Positions 16,586 to 26,708 of a DNA stretch of 33,089 nucleotides are shown here, one piece after another. A program made the translations under genes and the position numbers. This stretch comes from Alphaproteobacteria bacterium (GTDB lineage Bacteria; Pseudomonadota; Alphaproteobacteria; Rhodospirillales; Casp-alpha2), in contig JAJRRU010000027.1 of NCBI GenBank assembly GCA_024279135.1, positions 1 through 33,089 on the forward strand, given 5' to 3'. The notes beneath the pieces were generated by a model. That model had not been told where the DNA came from. It searched no databases and saw nothing but the letters and a program-made list of their open reading frames with translations. Numbering within the stretch: position 1 is the first letter of the stretch; each line of letters starts with the position of its first letter.

Positions 16586-18015
16586 TGTCTGACCTTGAGC
16601 GTATAACGCTCGCCCTGACGTGAGATACTGATGAAATTGATATCGGGCGGGTTGTCGGTCAATTGCACAAGATGATCAACAGACGTCACACTTTCATCAT
16701 TTAATTCGAGTATCAGATCGCCGGGCTGGAACCGGTAATAGGCGGCGTTTGTATTGCGGATAATATCAAGAATAATAACGCCGGGGCTAAATTTGCTGAG
16801 CCTCAGTTCTTCGGCCAGTGCGGGCGACATGTTCGCCACCACAGAGCCGGATAACAGACTGTCGTTATCCAGGGTGGCCAGGTCTCGCTCGGGGACTTCG
16901 GGGGCCTGTTCAAGCGGCACTTCCAGTTCCACCGGCTCGTTGTCGCGAGAAAGAGAGATTGTTGCCGTTCCACCAACATTCAACGATGCAATACGAAACT
17001 GCAGGTCATTGGCATCATAAATATCTTGGCCATTGATGCCCAGGATGACATCCCCCACTTCGATGCCCGCAATAGCGGCTGAACCGCCGGGCCACAAATC
17101 ATTGACCAAAACCCCGACCGGACGGTCCAGTCCCAGCACCTCGACCAGATCACTGGTTACCGGTTGCCCCCAGGCCCCCAGCCAGGGTCGCACAATTGAG
17201 CCGGAATTCACGAAGCCATCGACGACAAAACGTACCATATTGCTCGGCACGGCAAAGCCAATGCCCAGCGAGCCACCGGAATTGGAAAAAATTGCCGTAT
17301 TGATGCCAGCCAGCCGCCCATCCATGCTGATCAGCGCGCCCCCTGAGTTACCCGGGTTAATAGCGGCATCTGTCTGGATAAAAGAGCCCACATCGGCAAC
17401 CTTGACCTGAGAACGCGCCACGGCCGATACAATACCGCTGGTCACGGTCTGGCCGACCCCGAATGGGTTTCCAATGGCGATCACCAGGTCACCGACCAGA
17501 AGGTCATCAGAATCCCGGAATTCCATGAAAGGCAGATCCTCGCCGGGCACTTCGATTTTCAGAACAGCCAGATCTGTGCTCTCATCAACCCCGATAATCG
17601 TGGCATCGAATTCACGGCGGTCCGACAGGACCACGCGAATTTTGTCGGCTCCTTCGATCACATGATTATTGGTCACGATAACACCGTCGTTCTGAACGAT
17701 GACCCCCGAACCCAGTGAATTCTGGACCCGTTCACGGTCACGGCCCAACTGGCGGCCAAATCTCTCACCGAAAAATTGTCGGAAAAAAGGGTCTCTGAAC
17801 AAGGGAATAACCTGACGTTCCACGACCAGCGTCTGGGTATAGATATTAACCACGGCGGGCGCCGCTTTGCGGACCAGAGGGGCAAAGCTCAGGGTAATCT
17901 GTTGCTGGTTTTCCGGTACCTGGGTGGCGGCTTGTGCGACCCCCGTGAACAACCCGCAAAACAAAATGATCAGCACAAAACGCGAAATTACCGGTACAAA
18001 CAACAAAGCAAACAT
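16582..18015 (-). CDS. degP: Do-family periplasmic serine protease (DegP/DegQ-like)
   Basis: From ATG 18015 the precursor has 477 residues. The catalytic triad is His118 (NNHVIEGA), Asp148 (STDLAVLKI) and Ser224 (NPGNSGGAL). Two PDZ domains follow at about 270-370 and 390-477. The N-terminus is a signal peptide ending in VAQA-AT, so the enzyme degrades or refolds damaged proteins in the periplasm. I chose ATG 18015 because GGGAG lies six bases upstream. A TTG nine codons earlier would spoil the signal peptide start. The gene follows the ribosomal superoperon terminator, so it probably has its own promoter in the short gap before it. Confidence 0.93.
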   Translation of the reverse strand: MFALLFVPVISRFVLIILFCGLFTGVAQAATQVPENQQQITLSFAPLVRKAAPAVVNIYTQTLVVERQVIPLFRDPFFRQFFGERFGRQLGRDRERVQNSLGSGVIVQNDGVIVTNNHVIEGADKIRVVLSDRREFDATIIGVDESTDLAVLKIEVPGEDLPFMEFRDSDDLLVGDLVIAIGNPFGVGQTVTSGIVSAVARSQVKVADVGSFIQTDAAINPGNSGGALISMDGRLAGINTAIFSNSGGSLGIGFAVPSNMVRFVVDGFVNSGSIVRPWLGAWGQPVTSDLVEVLGLDRPVGVLVNDLWPGGSAAIAGIEVGDVILGINGQDIYDANDLQFRIASLNVGGTATISLSRDNEPVELEVPLEQAPEVPERDLATLDNDSLLSGSVVANMSPALAEELRLSKFSPGVIILDIIRNTNAAYYRFQPGDLILELNDESVTSVDHLVQLTDNPPDINFISISRQGERYTLKVRQ

Positions 18016-18092
18016 CAAGCACTCCCGAGATGCATAAAACAATCCGTTAAGTAAATCAGTTTGTTGGCTTCAGAGACACCAAAAACTGAAAT

Positions 18093-18119
18093 AAAAAAGG
18101 CAGCCACAGGGCTGCCTTT
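18093..18119 (-). terminator. Terminator of the ribosomal superoperon
   Basis: AAAGGCAGCC (18096-18105) and GGCTGCCTTT (18110-18119) form a perfect 10-base stem with an ACAG loop. On the minus strand it is followed by T6. It lies 29 bases after the rplQ stop. Confidence 0.92.
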
Positions 18120-18147
18120 ATAATATTCAAGATGATCTGAACAAGGA

Positions 18148-18573
18148 TTATTCAGCATCCTCCATGGCCTGCTCTGCTTCAAGGCGGACCTTGTCGCCGG
18201 CACCTTTAGCCGCAGGATCGCGATCGACCAGCTCAATTATGGCCATTGGCGCATTATCGCCATAACGGTAACCGGCCTTCAGGACGCGGGAATATCCACC
18301 GGGACGTTCCTTGTAGCGTTCAGCCAGAGCGTCGAACAGCTTGATAACGGCGGCATCATCACGCAAAAATGCGTGGGCCTGACGACGCGCATGCAGCGTA
18401 CCGCGTTTGCCATGGGTAATCATCTTGTCGATAACCCGGCGCTATTCTTTTGCCTTTGGCAGTGTCGTCTTGATTTGTTCATGTTCAACAAGGGATACAG
18501 CCATGTTGGACAACATAGCCTTACGATGTGAACTGGTGCGGTTTAATTTCCGCAATGCCATACGATGTCGCAT
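18148..18573 (-). pseudogene. rplQ: Ribosomal protein L17, interrupted by an in-frame amber codon
   Basis: ATG 18571-18573 begins a typical L17 ([18 protein letters not shown]), and the reading frame matches the family up to the stop at 18148, 141 codons in all. Codon 44 (18442-18444) is TAG, between PKAKE and [10 protein letters not shown], exactly where L17 proteins normally have leucine in KAKELRR. The frame is not shifted: one base change (TTG or TTA to TAG) explains it. L17 is a near-universal large-subunit protein and normally essential. Restart at the ATG 18421-18423 would give only the last 91 residues and has no clear ribosome-binding site. A sequence error, a real mutation or read-through remain possible. 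Confidence 0.85.
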
Positions 18574-18656
18574 AATTCAGGTCCTTCAATTTTTATATGA
18601 TGTGCGTACCATTTCACCCACACCCGCGTTATTCATTACAGTATTTGTTATATGTA

Positions 18657-19673
18657 TCAGAATGGCTCTTCGAATTTTTTGGCCATGTCTTCGATGTTTT
18701 CCGGTGGCCATTCGGGAATGTCCATGCCCAGATTCAAGCCCATATGGGACAACACTTCCTTGATCTCGTTAAGGGATTTACGGCCAAAGTTCGGTGTCCG
18801 CAACATGTCGCTTTCCGATTTTTGAACCAGATCACCAATGTAGATGATATTGTCGTTTTTCAGGCAGTTTGCAGAACGCACGGACAATTCAAGCTCATCG
18901 ACTTTACGCAGCAGATTGCCATTGAACGGCAGTTCTTCGCGTTTGTCTTCCTTGGCCTGATCTTCCGGATCTTCGAAGTTGATAAACGCCTGTAGCTGGT
19001 CTTGCAGAATTCGGGCAGCCAGGGCCACGGCATCTTCCGGTGTTATCGACCCATTGGTATCAATTTCCAGGGTCAACCGGTCATAATCGGTGTCCTGTCC
19101 AATACGCGTATTGTCGACTTTGTAGGATACCTTGCGAACCGGTGAAAAGGCCGCGTCAATGGGGATGATGCTGATCGGGCTGTCTTCTGTACGAGTAACC
19201 GAAGCGGGACGATAGCCTTTGCCCGTCTCAACGATCAATTCCATGTTCAGGGTCGCGCCCTTATCAAGATGGCAGATCACTATTTCGGGATTGACCACCG
19301 TAATATCGGCACCGGTCTCAATCATACCGGCGGTCACTTCACACGGACCTTTGGCCTTCAGCGTAACGCGCTTGGGGCCTTCTGCGTCCATCCGCAACCA
19401 GACGGATTTAATATTGAGAACCATATCGGTAACGTCTTCACGAACTCCTGTAATAGACGAAAATTCGTGCAGAACACCATCAATCTGAATGGTGGTAATC
19501 GCAGCACCTTGTAAAGATGACAGAAGGATACGCCGCAAGGCATTACCCAGCGTCAGTCCGAATCCGCGTTCAAGTGGTTCAACAACAATTGATGCGTTAC
19601 GCGTAATATCCAAACCCTGTTCGACTTCAAGTTTCGTGGGTTTGATAAGTTCTTGCCAGTTATTCTGAATCAC
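18657..19673 (-). CDS. rpoA: RNA polymerase alpha subunit
   Basis: The 338-residue protein has the N-terminal dimerisation domain (about 1-235, with [17 protein letters not shown]). It also has the C-terminal domain that contacts promoter UP elements and activators (about 255-325, [15 protein letters not shown] and [17 protein letters not shown]). Length is standard. It sits between rpsK and rplQ with no rpsD, as is usual in alphaproteobacteria. A 132-base gap separates it from rpsK. That gap is long for this operon and holds AT-rich sequence, but I could not define a promoter there. Confidence 0.98.
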   Translation of the reverse strand: MIQNNWQELIKPTKLEVEQGLDITRNASIVVEPLERGFGLTLGNALRRILLSSLQGAAITTIQIDGVLHEFSSITGVREDVTDMVLNIKSVWLRMDAEGPKRVTLKAKGPCEVTAGMIETGADITVVNPEIVICHLDKGATLNMELIVETGKGYRPASVTRTEDSPISIIPIDAAFSPVRKVSYKVDNTRIGQDTDYDRLTLEIDTNGSITPEDAVALAARILQDQLQAFINFEDPEDQAKEDKREELPFNGNLLRKVDELELSVRSANCLKNDNIIYIGDLVQKSESDMLRTPNFGRKSLNEIKEVLSHMGLNLGMDIPEWPPENIEDMAKKFEEPF

Positions 19674-19805
19674 GGAAATGACCTCTTATGTCCGACGTTT
19701 GCACAACATTCGTGTAAGTTAACCAGTATATATACACAAAATACGCAAACGATCGTGATGCATCGTTAAACATGCACCCCGACCGTTTAAAGGGTAGATA
19801 TCGTC

Positions 19806-20195
19806 TTAGACGCGACGACGTTTTCTTGGGCGGCATCCATTATGGGGGATCGGTGTTACATCCCGGATGGATGTAATGATAAATCCGCTGGCCTGTAAGG
19901 CGCGTAAAGCAGACTCCCGTCCTGATCCCGGACCCTTGACTTCTACTTCAAGGGTCTTCATGCCATGTTCCTGGGCTTTTTTGCCCACATCATCACCAGC
20001 CAGCTGAGCCGCATAGGTTGTCGATTTACGAGACCCCTTGAAACCCTGACTACCGGCAGATGACCAGGCAATTGTATTGCCCTGAGCATCGGTTATGGTG
20101 ATCATGGTATTGTTGAACGTCGCATTGATATGGGCCGTTCCCGACGCAATATTTTTGCGTTCGCGACGCTTGGTTCTTTGAGGTTGTTTCGCCAT
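19806..20195 (-). CDS. rpsK: 30S ribosomal protein S11
   Basis: The 129-residue protein is part of the platform of the small subunit near the mRNA exit side. Signatures include [33 protein letters not shown] and the conserved end [18 protein letters not shown]. Length is normal. It starts 15 bases after rpsM and is followed by the long gap before rpoA. Confidence 0.98.
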   Translation of the reverse strand: MAKQPQRTKRRERKNIASGTAHINATFNNTMITITDAQGNTIAWSSAGSQGFKGSRKSTTYAAQLAGDDVGKKAQEHGMKTLEVEVKGPGSGRESALRALQASGFIITSIRDVTPIPHNGCRPRKRRRV

Positions 20196-20210
20196 GAGCG
20201 TACTTAATCC

Positions 20211-20579
20211 TTATTTCTTCTTGCCAGCAATAGCCTTGGCTGGTCCCTTGCGGGTCCGTGCATTTGTATGGGTACGCTGACCGCGAACCGGCAGTCCGCG
20301 ACGATGACGCAAACCGCGGTAACAACCGAGGTCCATCAACCGTTTAATATTCAGGGCGATTTCACGACGCAAGTCGCCTTCTACCTGAAAGTCATTGTCA
20401 ATGGTTTCTCTGATTCCGACAACCTGGGCATCGGTCAGTTCGCTCACCCGTAATTCAGCAGGAATACCAACTGTACTACAGATTTTTCGAGCATTTGTTG
20501 TCCCGATTCCATGGATATAGGTCAACGCAATAACGACCCGTTTTCCTGTCGGGATATTAACACCAGCAATACGCGCCAA
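20211..20579 (-). CDS. rpsM: 30S ribosomal protein S13
   Basis: The 122-residue head protein of the small subunit contacts P-site tRNA and the large subunit. It shows [21 protein letters not shown], the helix-hairpin [10 protein letters not shown] and the basic C-terminal tail with [26 protein letters not shown]. The start codon is TTG (20577-20579), with AAGGAG about eight bases before it. No ATG is available near the conserved beginning. Its own strong promoter lies at 20644-20671. Confidence 0.97.
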   Translation of the reverse strand: MARIAGVNIPTGKRVVIALTYIHGIGTTNARKICSTVGIPAELRVSELTDAQVVGIRETIDNDFQVEGDLRREIALNIKRLMDLGCYRGLRHRRGLPVRGQRTHTNARTRKGPAKAIAGKKK

Positions 20580-20643
20580 AGCTTTTTCTCCTTAATCTTT
20601 GGTAACTAACGATAACAACCTCATACGGGTCACAGGGTCGCGG

Positions 20644-20671
20644 ATTATAGGCACTAATTTCGCCAAGTCAA
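20644..20671 (-). promoter_or_regulatory. Near-consensus promoter upstream of rpsM
   Basis: On the minus strand TTGACT and a perfect TATAAT are separated by 16 bases, the best promoter match I found in the window. It lies between adk and rpsM and would give a leader of about 58 bases. The rpsM-rpsK-rpoA-rplQ segment can therefore be made apart from the long upstream transcript. Confidence 0.75.
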
Positions 20672-20691
20672 CCGCACCATGTAAACTCATA

Positions 20692-21336
20692 TCAGCCGAT
20701 AATTTCTTTCAGGCTGGCAGTTACCTGATTGATTTCTGCCATACCGTCTACTCTCTTCAAAACCCCTGCATCATCGTAGTAATTGATGATCGGCGCCGTC
20801 AGTTCTTCATACGCCGTCAGGCGATTACGAACCGTTTCTTCATTATCATCCGCGCGACGGCTAAAGTCGGTACCACCGCACTTATCACAGACACCTGCAC
20901 TGGCAGGTTTCTGAAAATCTTCATGATATCCCGCACCGCAAGCCGAGCATGTATAACGCCCAGTAATACGGCGCACCATCGCCTCTTTATCCACTTCAAT
21001 GGTGATAACATCATCAATTCTAAGACTCTTTTCCGACAACATGCTGTCCAGTGCCTCGGCCTGGGGAACAGTGCGCGGAAAACCGTCAAGAATAAAACCG
21101 GCTTTACAGTCATCGTGATCGATGCGATCCGAGATCATCTCGATAATCACTTCATCGGACACTAAACCACCCGCATCCATGACCTCTTTTGCTTTTTTAC
21201 CATTTTCCGAACCGGAAGCCACTTCGCCGCGCAGCATATCACCTGTGGAAAGCTGGATGATACCCAGAGCTTCTTCCAACCGTTTGGACTGTGTTCCTTT
21301 GCCGGCACCCGGTGGGCCCAATAAAATTAATTTCAT
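20692..21336 (-). CDS. adk: Adenylate kinase with zinc-type lid
   Basis: The 214-residue enzyme interconverts ATP plus AMP with two ADP. The P-loop is GPPGAGKGT (7-15), the AMP-binding part has TGDMLRG, and GFPRTVPQAE follows. The lid domain carries Cys130, Cys133, Cys150 and Cys153, a zinc-binding set seen in many alphaproteobacterial and Gram-positive enzymes but not in E. coli. The start ATG overlaps the secY stop by one base (TAATG), so translation is coupled. Confidence 0.97.
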   Translation of the reverse strand: MKLILLGPPGAGKGTQSKRLEEALGIIQLSTGDMLRGEVASGSENGKKAKEVMDAGGLVSDEVIIEMISDRIDHDDCKAGFILDGFPRTVPQAEALDSMLSEKSLRIDDVITIEVDKEAMVRRITGRYTCSACGAGYHEDFQKPASAGVCDKCGGTDFSRRADDNEETVRNRLTAYEELTAPIINYYDDAGVLKRVDGMAEINQVTASLKEIIG

Positions 21337-22676
21337 TATCGACGGCCCTTCAGTTTCGATTTACGAATCAGACCTTCGTACTGATGGGCAATCAAATGAG
21401 ACTGGACCTGGGACATGGTATCAATAGTAACAGTCACCACAATCAACAGGCTGGTGCCACCGAAATAAAACGGTACGGAATACTGGGAAATTAGTATCTC
21501 CGGTAACAAACAAACAAGCACCAGGTATGAGGCACCGATAACGGTCAGTCGTGTCAGAATATGATCAAGATGCTTCGCGGTGCTCTTGCCCGGACGAATG
21601 CCGGGGATGAAGCCGCCGTTCTTGCGCAGATTGTCAGCCGTATCGCCGGGATTGAATACAACCGCGGTATAGAAGAAGGCGAAGAACGCGATCAAACTGA
21701 TATAAATAAACAGGTACAACGGCTGGCCCCGGCCGAGGAAGGCCGCAACGGTACCCAGCCATTCCGGTCCGGAACCGGCTGAAAACTGGATCAGTGTGAC
21801 CGGCATCAAAAGGATAGAGCTGGCAAAAATCGGCGGAATAACACCGGCAGTGTTGAGCTTCAATGGAATGTGCGAGCTTTCGCCGCCAACCATATTACGG
21901 CCTTGCTGTCGCTTTGGGTACTGTACAATCACCCGCCGCTGGGCTCGCTCAAACAACACGATAATGAAAATTACTGCCACCGACATGGCCAGAAGCACGA
22001 TAATCAGAGTGGTTGAGATTGCCCCGGTGCGTCCCAGTTCCAGCGTGCTGACCAGCGCCTGGGGCAGGTTCGCCACGATACCGGAGAAAATAATCAGTGA
22101 AATACCATTGCCGATACCACGGGCCGTGATCTGCTCACCCAGCCACATCAGGAACAAGGTTCCTCCAACCAGGGTAATAACAACCGTAAAGCGGAAAAAA
22201 GCACCCGGGGCCGCAACGGCGGATATTCCACCGGAGGTCATGCTTTCAAGCCCGATAGCGATACCATAAGCCTGGAATGTGGTAATAATAACAGTCAGAT
22301 AACGGGTATATTGATTGATCCGCTTACGACCGCTTTCACCGTCCTTTTTAAGCTGCTCCAAGGTCGGATTGATGGCCGTCATGAGCTGCATGATAATCGA
22401 GGCGGTAATGTACGGCATGATATTCAGGGCGAAGATTGTCATACGCGACAATGCACCACCGGAGAACATATCGAACATGCCAATAATGCCACCCTGTTGC
22501 TGGGCAAACACACTGGACAGAACAGCCGGATCAATACCAGGCAGCGGAATATACGTACCAAGGCGATAAACAATCAGCGCGCCCAGAGTAAACCAGATAC
22601 GTTTCTTTAACTCCGTGGCTTTGCTAAAAGATGAGAAACTCATCCCAGATGCAAGTTGTTCCGCCGTTGATGCCAT
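21336..22676 (-). CDS. secY: Preprotein translocase subunit SecY
   Basis: The 446-residue inner-membrane channel exports unfolded proteins and inserts membrane proteins together with SecE, SecG and SecA. Ten hydrophobic segments are visible. Signatures include LGTYIPLPGID in the first loop, the SIIMQLMTAINPTLEQLKKDGESGRKRI region and GKSTAKHLDHILTRLT before the last helices. Length is standard. It follows rplO in the spc operon, as in most bacteria. Confidence 0.98.
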   Translation of the reverse strand: MASTAEQLASGMSFSSFSKATELKKRIWFTLGALIVYRLGTYIPLPGIDPAVLSSVFAQQQGGIIGMFDMFSGGALSRMTIFALNIMPYITASIIMQLMTAINPTLEQLKKDGESGRKRINQYTRYLTVIITTFQAYGIAIGLESMTSGGISAVAAPGAFFRFTVVITLVGGTLFLMWLGEQITARGIGNGISLIIFSGIVANLPQALVSTLELGRTGAISTTLIIVLLAMSVAVIFIIVLFERAQRRVIVQYPKRQQGRNMVGGESSHIPLKLNTAGVIPPIFASSILLMPVTLIQFSAGSGPEWLGTVAAFLGRGQPLYLFIYISLIAFFAFFYTAVVFNPGDTADNLRKNGGFIPGIRPGKSTAKHLDHILTRLTVIGASYLVLVCLLPEILISQYSVPFYFGGTSLLIVVTVTIDTMSQVQSHLIAHQYEGLIRKSKLKGRR

Positions 22677-22711
22677 ATTGACTACCTATTTTTCAGCACG
22701 TCACATTAAAT

Positions 22712-23245
22712 CTATTTTTTCGCAGCAGCCTGTTTGGCAGCCTTCTCACGCTCGTGTTTGTGTCCCTTGCCTTGTGGTTTGGGTTTGGGTGTTGGCAATG
22801 TCACAGACCCACCGGCCTTTTCCACCGCAGCGATAGCGGCTTTGGAGGCAAGGTCTACATCAAGCTTGATTTTTGCCTTGATCTCGCCCTTGGCGAGCAG
22901 CTTTACCCCATCCTTGGCGGGACGAACCATACCGGCTTCGATGAGCATGGCCGGAGTGATGGATTTCTTACCATCAATTTTTTTGTCATCAATGGCTTTC
23001 TGCAAATCGCCCAGATTAATGACGGAAATCTGCTTGGAAAATGGATTGTTAAAACCACGTTTCGGCAAACGACGGTACAATGGCATCTGGCCGCCTTCGA
23101 AACCGACCAGAGATACACCGCTACGTGAACGCTGTCCTTTCTGGCCGCTGCCGGAGGTTTTACCCGTGCCGGAGCTCATGCCGCGTCCGACTCGCTTACG
23201 CTCCTTGCGGGCGCCGGAATTATCGCGAAGCTCATTGAGTTTCAT
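22712..23245 (-). CDS. rplO: 50S ribosomal protein L15, with basic C-terminal extension
   Basis: The protein begins [23 protein letters not shown] and contains [32 protein letters not shown], the hallmark of L15. At 177 residues it is about 20-30 longer than most bacterial L15. The extra part is a Pro/Lys/Ala-rich tail from about residue 150 ([14 protein letters not shown] onward) that is probably disordered and RNA-facing. L15 binds 23S rRNA and acts late in 50S assembly. Confidence 0.97.
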   Translation of the reverse strand: MKLNELRDNSGARKERKRVGRGMSSGTGKTSGSGQKGQRSRSGVSLVGFEGGQMPLYRRLPKRGFNNPFSKQISVINLGDLQKAIDDKKIDGKKSITPAMLIEAGMVRPAKDGVKLLAKGEIKAKIKLDVDLASKAAIAAVEKAGGSVTLPTPKPKPQGKGHKHEREKAAKQAAAKK

Positions 23246-23338
23246 TTTGCAAATCCTTTACTGTTCTCTGTCGTGCCATAATCCCGCAATTCTGCGGGCC
23301 ACCGGCAAACCTGAGAAATTATCCGTTATGTAGTCAGC

Positions 23339-23521
23339 TTATTCCACACTCACAAGATGACTGACTTTATTAATCATGCCCCGTACCGACGGTGTATCTT
23401 CCAACACTCTGGTGCGATTGATTTTATTCAATCCCAGGCCTTTCAGTGTCTGACGTTGATCGGGTTTACGACCAATAGCACTGCGGGTCTGGGTGACGGT
23501 TACTGTTTTTTTGGCAGCCAT
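23339..23521 (-). CDS. rpmD: 50S ribosomal protein L30
   Basis: The real start is ATG 23519-23521. An upstream open stretch in the same frame overlaps rpsE and is not L30. The 60-residue product [20 protein letters not shown] continues with the conserved [25 protein letters not shown] core of L30. Its start is four bases after the rpsE stop. Short length is normal for this protein. A 93-base gap with a small hairpin (23283-23298) separates it from rplO. Confidence 0.97.
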   Translation of the reverse strand: MAAKKTVTVTQTRSAIGRKPDQRQTLKGLGLNKINRTRVLEDTPSVRGMINKVSHLVSVE

Positions 23522-23525
23522 GGTC

Positions 23526-24134
23526 TTACTCCTGTGTCTCAGCGACAGTTTCGCTGCGACGCGAAATAATCTCACTGACTTTCTTGGAACGACGCGAGGC
23601 GACCGAACGCGGTGACTGGGAATTGCGCAAGGCAACAAACGTTGCCTTGACCATGTTGTGGGGGTTTTGCGACCCGATGGACTTTGCCACAACATCCTGC
23701 ACACCCAGAGTTTCAAATACGGCGCGCATGGGGCCACCGGCGATAATACCGGTACCGGCTGGAGCCGAGCGCATCATCACCCGTCCCGCGCCATAACGGC
23801 CCGTAATGTCATGATGCAAGGTCCGACCTTCGCGTAAAGGCACACGGATCATGCCACGTTTGGCCTGATCGGTTGCTTTGCGAATAGCCTCGGGAACTTC
23901 GCGGGCCTTGCCCGTTCCGTATCCGACACGTCCCTTGCCGTCGCCAACAATTACCAGGGCAGCAAACGAGAACCGACGACCACCCTTGATCACCTTGGCA
24001 ACGCGGTTGATGTGGACCAGACGGTCAATCAGATCATCTTCGCGCTTTTCCTCTTGCTGACGACCACGGCCGCCGCGCTTGTTACCCTTGTTATCTGCAT
24101 TTCTATTGCCCTGACGGGCTGGAGCCTGTGCCAT
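23526..24134 (-). CDS. rpsE: 30S ribosomal protein S5
   Basis: The 202-residue protein has the double-stranded-RNA-like N-terminal domain ([21 protein letters not shown]) and the C-terminal domain with [19 protein letters not shown]5 lies on the back of the small subunit and affects decoding accuracy. A glycine/arginine-rich N-terminal stretch of about 30 residues precedes the core, as is common in alphaproteobacteria. It follows rplR by 13 bases. Confidence 0.98.
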   Translation of the reverse strand: MAQAPARQGNRNADNKGNKRGGRGRQQEEKREDDLIDRLVHINRVAKVIKGGRRFSFAALVIVGDGKGRVGYGTGKAREVPEAIRKATDQAKRGMIRVPLREGRTLHHDITGRYGAGRVMMRSAPAGTGIIAGGPMRAVFETLGVQDVVAKSIGSQNPHNMVKATFVALRNSQSPRSVASRRSKKVSEIISRRSETVAETQE

Positions 24135-24147
24135 TACTTCACTTCCC

Positions 24148-24510
24148 TTAGAATTTCAGGCCGGTTTCACGGGCCGCATCAGCTAATGCTTTTACACGTC
24201 CATGATAACGGTAACCACCGCGATCGAAGACAACTTGTTCAATGCCCGCTTTTTTAGCCCGCTCAGCAATGAGTTTTCCGACTTCAGTAGCCGCAGCAAC
24301 CGTGGCATTCTTGGCTTTTGAACCCCTGATCTCTTTATCGACGGTCGAGGCCGCAGCAACGGTCACACCCTTGGCATCATCAATCACCTGGGCATAAATG
24401 TGTTTGCCGGAACGAAATACCGAAAGACGCGGACGACTGGTCATGCTCTTTCTGATGTTGTTACGAACGCGAGTTTTACGTCGTTCATATAACTGTCTGG
24501 AATTAGCCAT
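24148..24510 (-). CDS. rplR: 50S ribosomal protein L18
   Basis: The 120-residue protein binds 5S rRNA. It has the basic start [36 protein letters not shown] and the ending [26 protein letters not shown] typical of L18. Length is normal. It starts two bases after the rplF stop. Confidence 0.98.
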   Translation of the reverse strand: MANSRQLYERRKTRVRNNIRKSMTSRPRLSVFRSGKHIYAQVIDDAKGVTVAAASTVDKEIRGSKAKNATVAAATEVGKLIAERAKKAGIEQVVFDRGGYRYHGRVKALADAARETGLKF

Positions 24511-24512
24511 GA

Positions 24513-25046
24513 TTATTTCTTCTTACCTTCTTTACGCAGAATATATTCATCATCATACCTGACACCCTTGCCTTTATAGGGTTCGGGAGGACGATAGCTA
24601 CGAATTTTAGCGGCAACCGAGCCAACCTGTTGCTTGTCCGCACCGGAAATTTCCAGATGGGTCGGATCGGCGGAGGTTATTTTGATACCTTCGGGCACTT
24701 CAAAAATCACATCATGGCTAAAACCAAGCTGCAACTGAAGTTTGTTGCCTTGTAGTTGTGCACGATAACCCGTACCGATAATTGTCAGCTTTTTACTGAA
24801 CCCTTCGGATACACCAACAACAATGTTATTGATCACCGCGCGGGCAGTACCCCACATCTTGCGGGACTGCAAGCTGTCACCAACCGGTTTGACAACAATC
24901 GTGTTATCGACTTTGGAAATAGTGATATCATCAGTCAATTTCACCGATAATTCGCCCAGTTTTCCTTTGGCTGAAACCAAGGCACCAGCTATCTCGACGG
25001 TAACGCCATCGGGAATATTTACAGGTGATTGTCCAACTCGCGACAT
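24513..25046 (-). CDS. rplF: 50S ribosomal protein L6
   Basis: The 177-residue protein has two similar domains and the C-terminal signature [17 protein letters not shown] that binds 23S rRNA near the factor-binding site. The start [14 protein letters not shown] is typical. Length is standard. The spc order rpsH-rplF-rplR-rpsE is kept. Confidence 0.98.
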   Translation of the reverse strand: MSRVGQSPVNIPDGVTVEIAGALVSAKGKLGELSVKLTDDITISKVDNTIVVKPVGDSLQSRKMWGTARAVINNIVVGVSEGFSKKLTIIGTGYRAQLQGNKLQLQLGFSHDVIFEVPEGIKITSADPTHLEISGADKQQVGSVAAKIRSYRPPEPYKGKGVRYDDEYILRKEGKKK

Positions 25047-25083
25047 AATATTTGCTCCTTAATTCTTTCTGACCGGTATCAAC

Positions 25084-25482
25084 TTAGAATACCTGGCAGA
25101 GCACTTCGCCGCCCACATTAACGGCGCGGGCCTCGTTATCAGACATGACACCACGTGGTGTTGACAGGATGGATATTCCAAGACCATTGAAATGCTGATG
25201 CAAATCCTTGATCTTTGAATACACCCGCCGACCGGGGGTCGATACACGCTTGATCTGGCGGATCACGGGGTCACCCTCGTGATATTTCAGCTCAATACGA
25301 ATTTCATTAATACCAGGGCGAACTTCATAGGGTTCGTAGCTTCGAATGAAGCCTTCACGCTTTAACACGTCAAGCACGTTTACACGCAGCTTGGAAGCCG
25401 GGGAAACCACCTGATTCTTTCGCGCACGCTGACCGTTGCGAATTCTTGTCAGCATATCTCCGAGGGGATCAGTCATCGACAT
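25084..25482 (-). CDS. rpsH: 30S ribosomal protein S8
   Basis: The 132-residue protein binds the central domain of 16S rRNA and, in E. coli, represses the spc operon by binding its mRNA near rplE. It shows [18 protein letters not shown] and the C-terminal [23 protein letters not shown] did not see an obvious S8-binding helix in the rplX-rplE junction by eye. Confidence 0.98.
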   Translation of the reverse strand: MSMTDPLGDMLTRIRNGQRARKNQVVSPASKLRVNVLDVLKREGFIRSYEPYEVRPGINEIRIELKYHEGDPVIRQIKRVSTPGRRVYSKIKDLHQHFNGLGISILSTPRGVMSDNEARAVNVGGEVLCQVF

Positions 25483-25494
25483 CCGTTTATCTCC

Positions 25495-25800
25495 TTACCA
25501 GCTTGACTTAACCATGCCGGGAATCATTCCGGCAGAGGCAAGTTCACGCAGTGCAATACGGGAAAGTTTAAATTTACGGTAAACACTCCGCGGACGCCCC
25601 GTAATTTCGCAGCGCAGGCGCTGCCGGGTCGGGGAGGAATTCCGTGGTAACGTCGCAAGCTTCAGACGCGCATTAAAACGCTCTTCCGGAGAAATATCCG
25701 GGTCCTTGGCGATTGATTTCAGCTTTGCGCGACGGTTCTCGAACCGTTTTGCAAGACGGATACGTTTCAGGTTCCGTTCTACTGCGCTTTTCTTAGCCAT
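25495..25800 (-). CDS. rpsN: 30S ribosomal protein S14
   Basis: The 101-residue protein is the long, zinc-free form of S14, as the C-x2-C pairs of the short form are missing. Signatures are [21 protein letters not shown] and [20 protein letters not shown], followed by the conserved KSSW end. It helps build the head of the small subunit. Confidence 0.98.
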   Translation of the reverse strand: MAKKSAVERNLKRIRLAKRFENRRAKLKSIAKDPDISPEERFNARLKLATLPRNSSPTRQRLRCEITGRPRSVYRKFKLSRIALRELASAGMIPGMVKSSW

Positions 25801-25829
25801 ATGTGTTAACTCCGTTAATCGAGTAGCCG

Positions 25830-26378
25830 TTATTTCGGGGTAGGAAACGGCATGTTAAAAAGTTTCAGCAATGCCATTGCTTCCGCATCGGTTTTGGCAT
25901 CAGTACAAATAACGATATCCATGCCCCTGATCTGATCAACCTGATCGTAGTCGATCTCGGGGAATACAATCTGTTCTTTGATGCCAAGAGCGTAATTCCC
26001 GTTGCCATCAAAGCTCTTTTTGTTCAGGCCACGGAAATCCCGCTGACGGGGCAATGCGATATTTACCAGACGGTCGAGGAATTCGTACATCCGGTCGCGC
26101 CGCAGGGTCACTTTCGTTCCGACAATCATGTCTTCGCGCAGCTTAAACCCGGCAATGGAATTCTTGGCCCTGGTGACTACCGGCTTCTGGCCTGCAATCA
26201 AGGTCATATCGGAAACCGCACCAGTCATTTTCTTTTTATCCTGAGAAGCCTCGCCGACGCCCATATTCAGGACGATCTTGGTCAGCTTCGGGATCTGCAT
26301 GACATTCTTGTAATTGAACTCTTTTTTGAGTTCATCACAAATGGTCGTGTTATAAAATTCTCTTAAACGTGTCGCCAT
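25830..26378 (-). CDS. rplE: 50S ribosomal protein L5
   Basis: The 182-residue protein binds 5S rRNA and bridges to S13. Signatures include [38 protein letters not shown], and [19 protein letters not shown]. Length is standard. It lies 12 bases after rplX. Confidence 0.98.
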   Translation of the reverse strand: MATRLREFYNTTICDELKKEFNYKNVMQIPKLTKIVLNMGVGEASQDKKKMTGAVSDMTLIAGQKPVVTRAKNSIAGFKLREDMIVGTKVTLRRDRMYEFLDRLVNIALPRQRDFRGLNKKSFDGNGNYALGIKEQIVFPEIDYDQVDQIRGMDIVICTDAKTDAEAMALLKLFNMPFPTPK

Positions 26379-26390
26379 CGTTCGCTATCC

Positions 26391-26708
26391 TTACGAGTCG
26401 ATCATCTCACCCGAACCCTTGGCGACACGAACCTTGCGGCCGTCGTCAAGAGTTTTAAAACCAACGCGCGTAGGCTTGTCAGTCTTCGGATCAATAATTG
26501 CCAAATTCGAAATATGAATCGCAGCTTCTTTTTCTACAATACCACCGGGGTTTGTGGAGGTTGGTTTGGTATGGCGTTTGGCCATATTCACACCTTGCAC
26601 CACCACCCGGCTTTTCTTCGGGTTTACGCTGAGGACCTCGCCACGGATGCCCTTGCTGTTACCAACAAGCACTTCGACGCGGTCACCTTTTTTTATCTTA
26701 GTCGCCAT
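26391..26708 (-). CDS. rplX: 50S ribosomal protein L24
   Basis: The 105-residue assembly-initiator protein has a KOW motif ([22 protein letters not shown]) and the later [11 protein letters not shown] segment. Its start overlaps the rplN stop by one base (TAATG), which indicates translational coupling. Confidence 0.98.
   Translation of the reverse strand: MATKIKKGDRVEVLVGNSKGIRGEVLSVNPKKSRVVVQGVNMAKRHTKPTSTNPGGIVEKEAAIHISNLAIIDPKTDKPTRVGFKTLDDGRKVRVAKGSGEMIDS

Noticed and set aside
23283-23298. CCCGCA/TGCGGG hairpin between rpmD and rplO as a terminator.
   Set aside because: The stem is short, no T run follows on the minus strand, and a stop here would cut the operon before rplO and secY. 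It may be a minor processing or attenuation site at most.
23339-23737. A 132-residue reading for L30.
   Set aside because: The first 72 residues overlap rpsE in another frame and have no L30 character. The ATG at 23521 gives the standard 60-residue protein.
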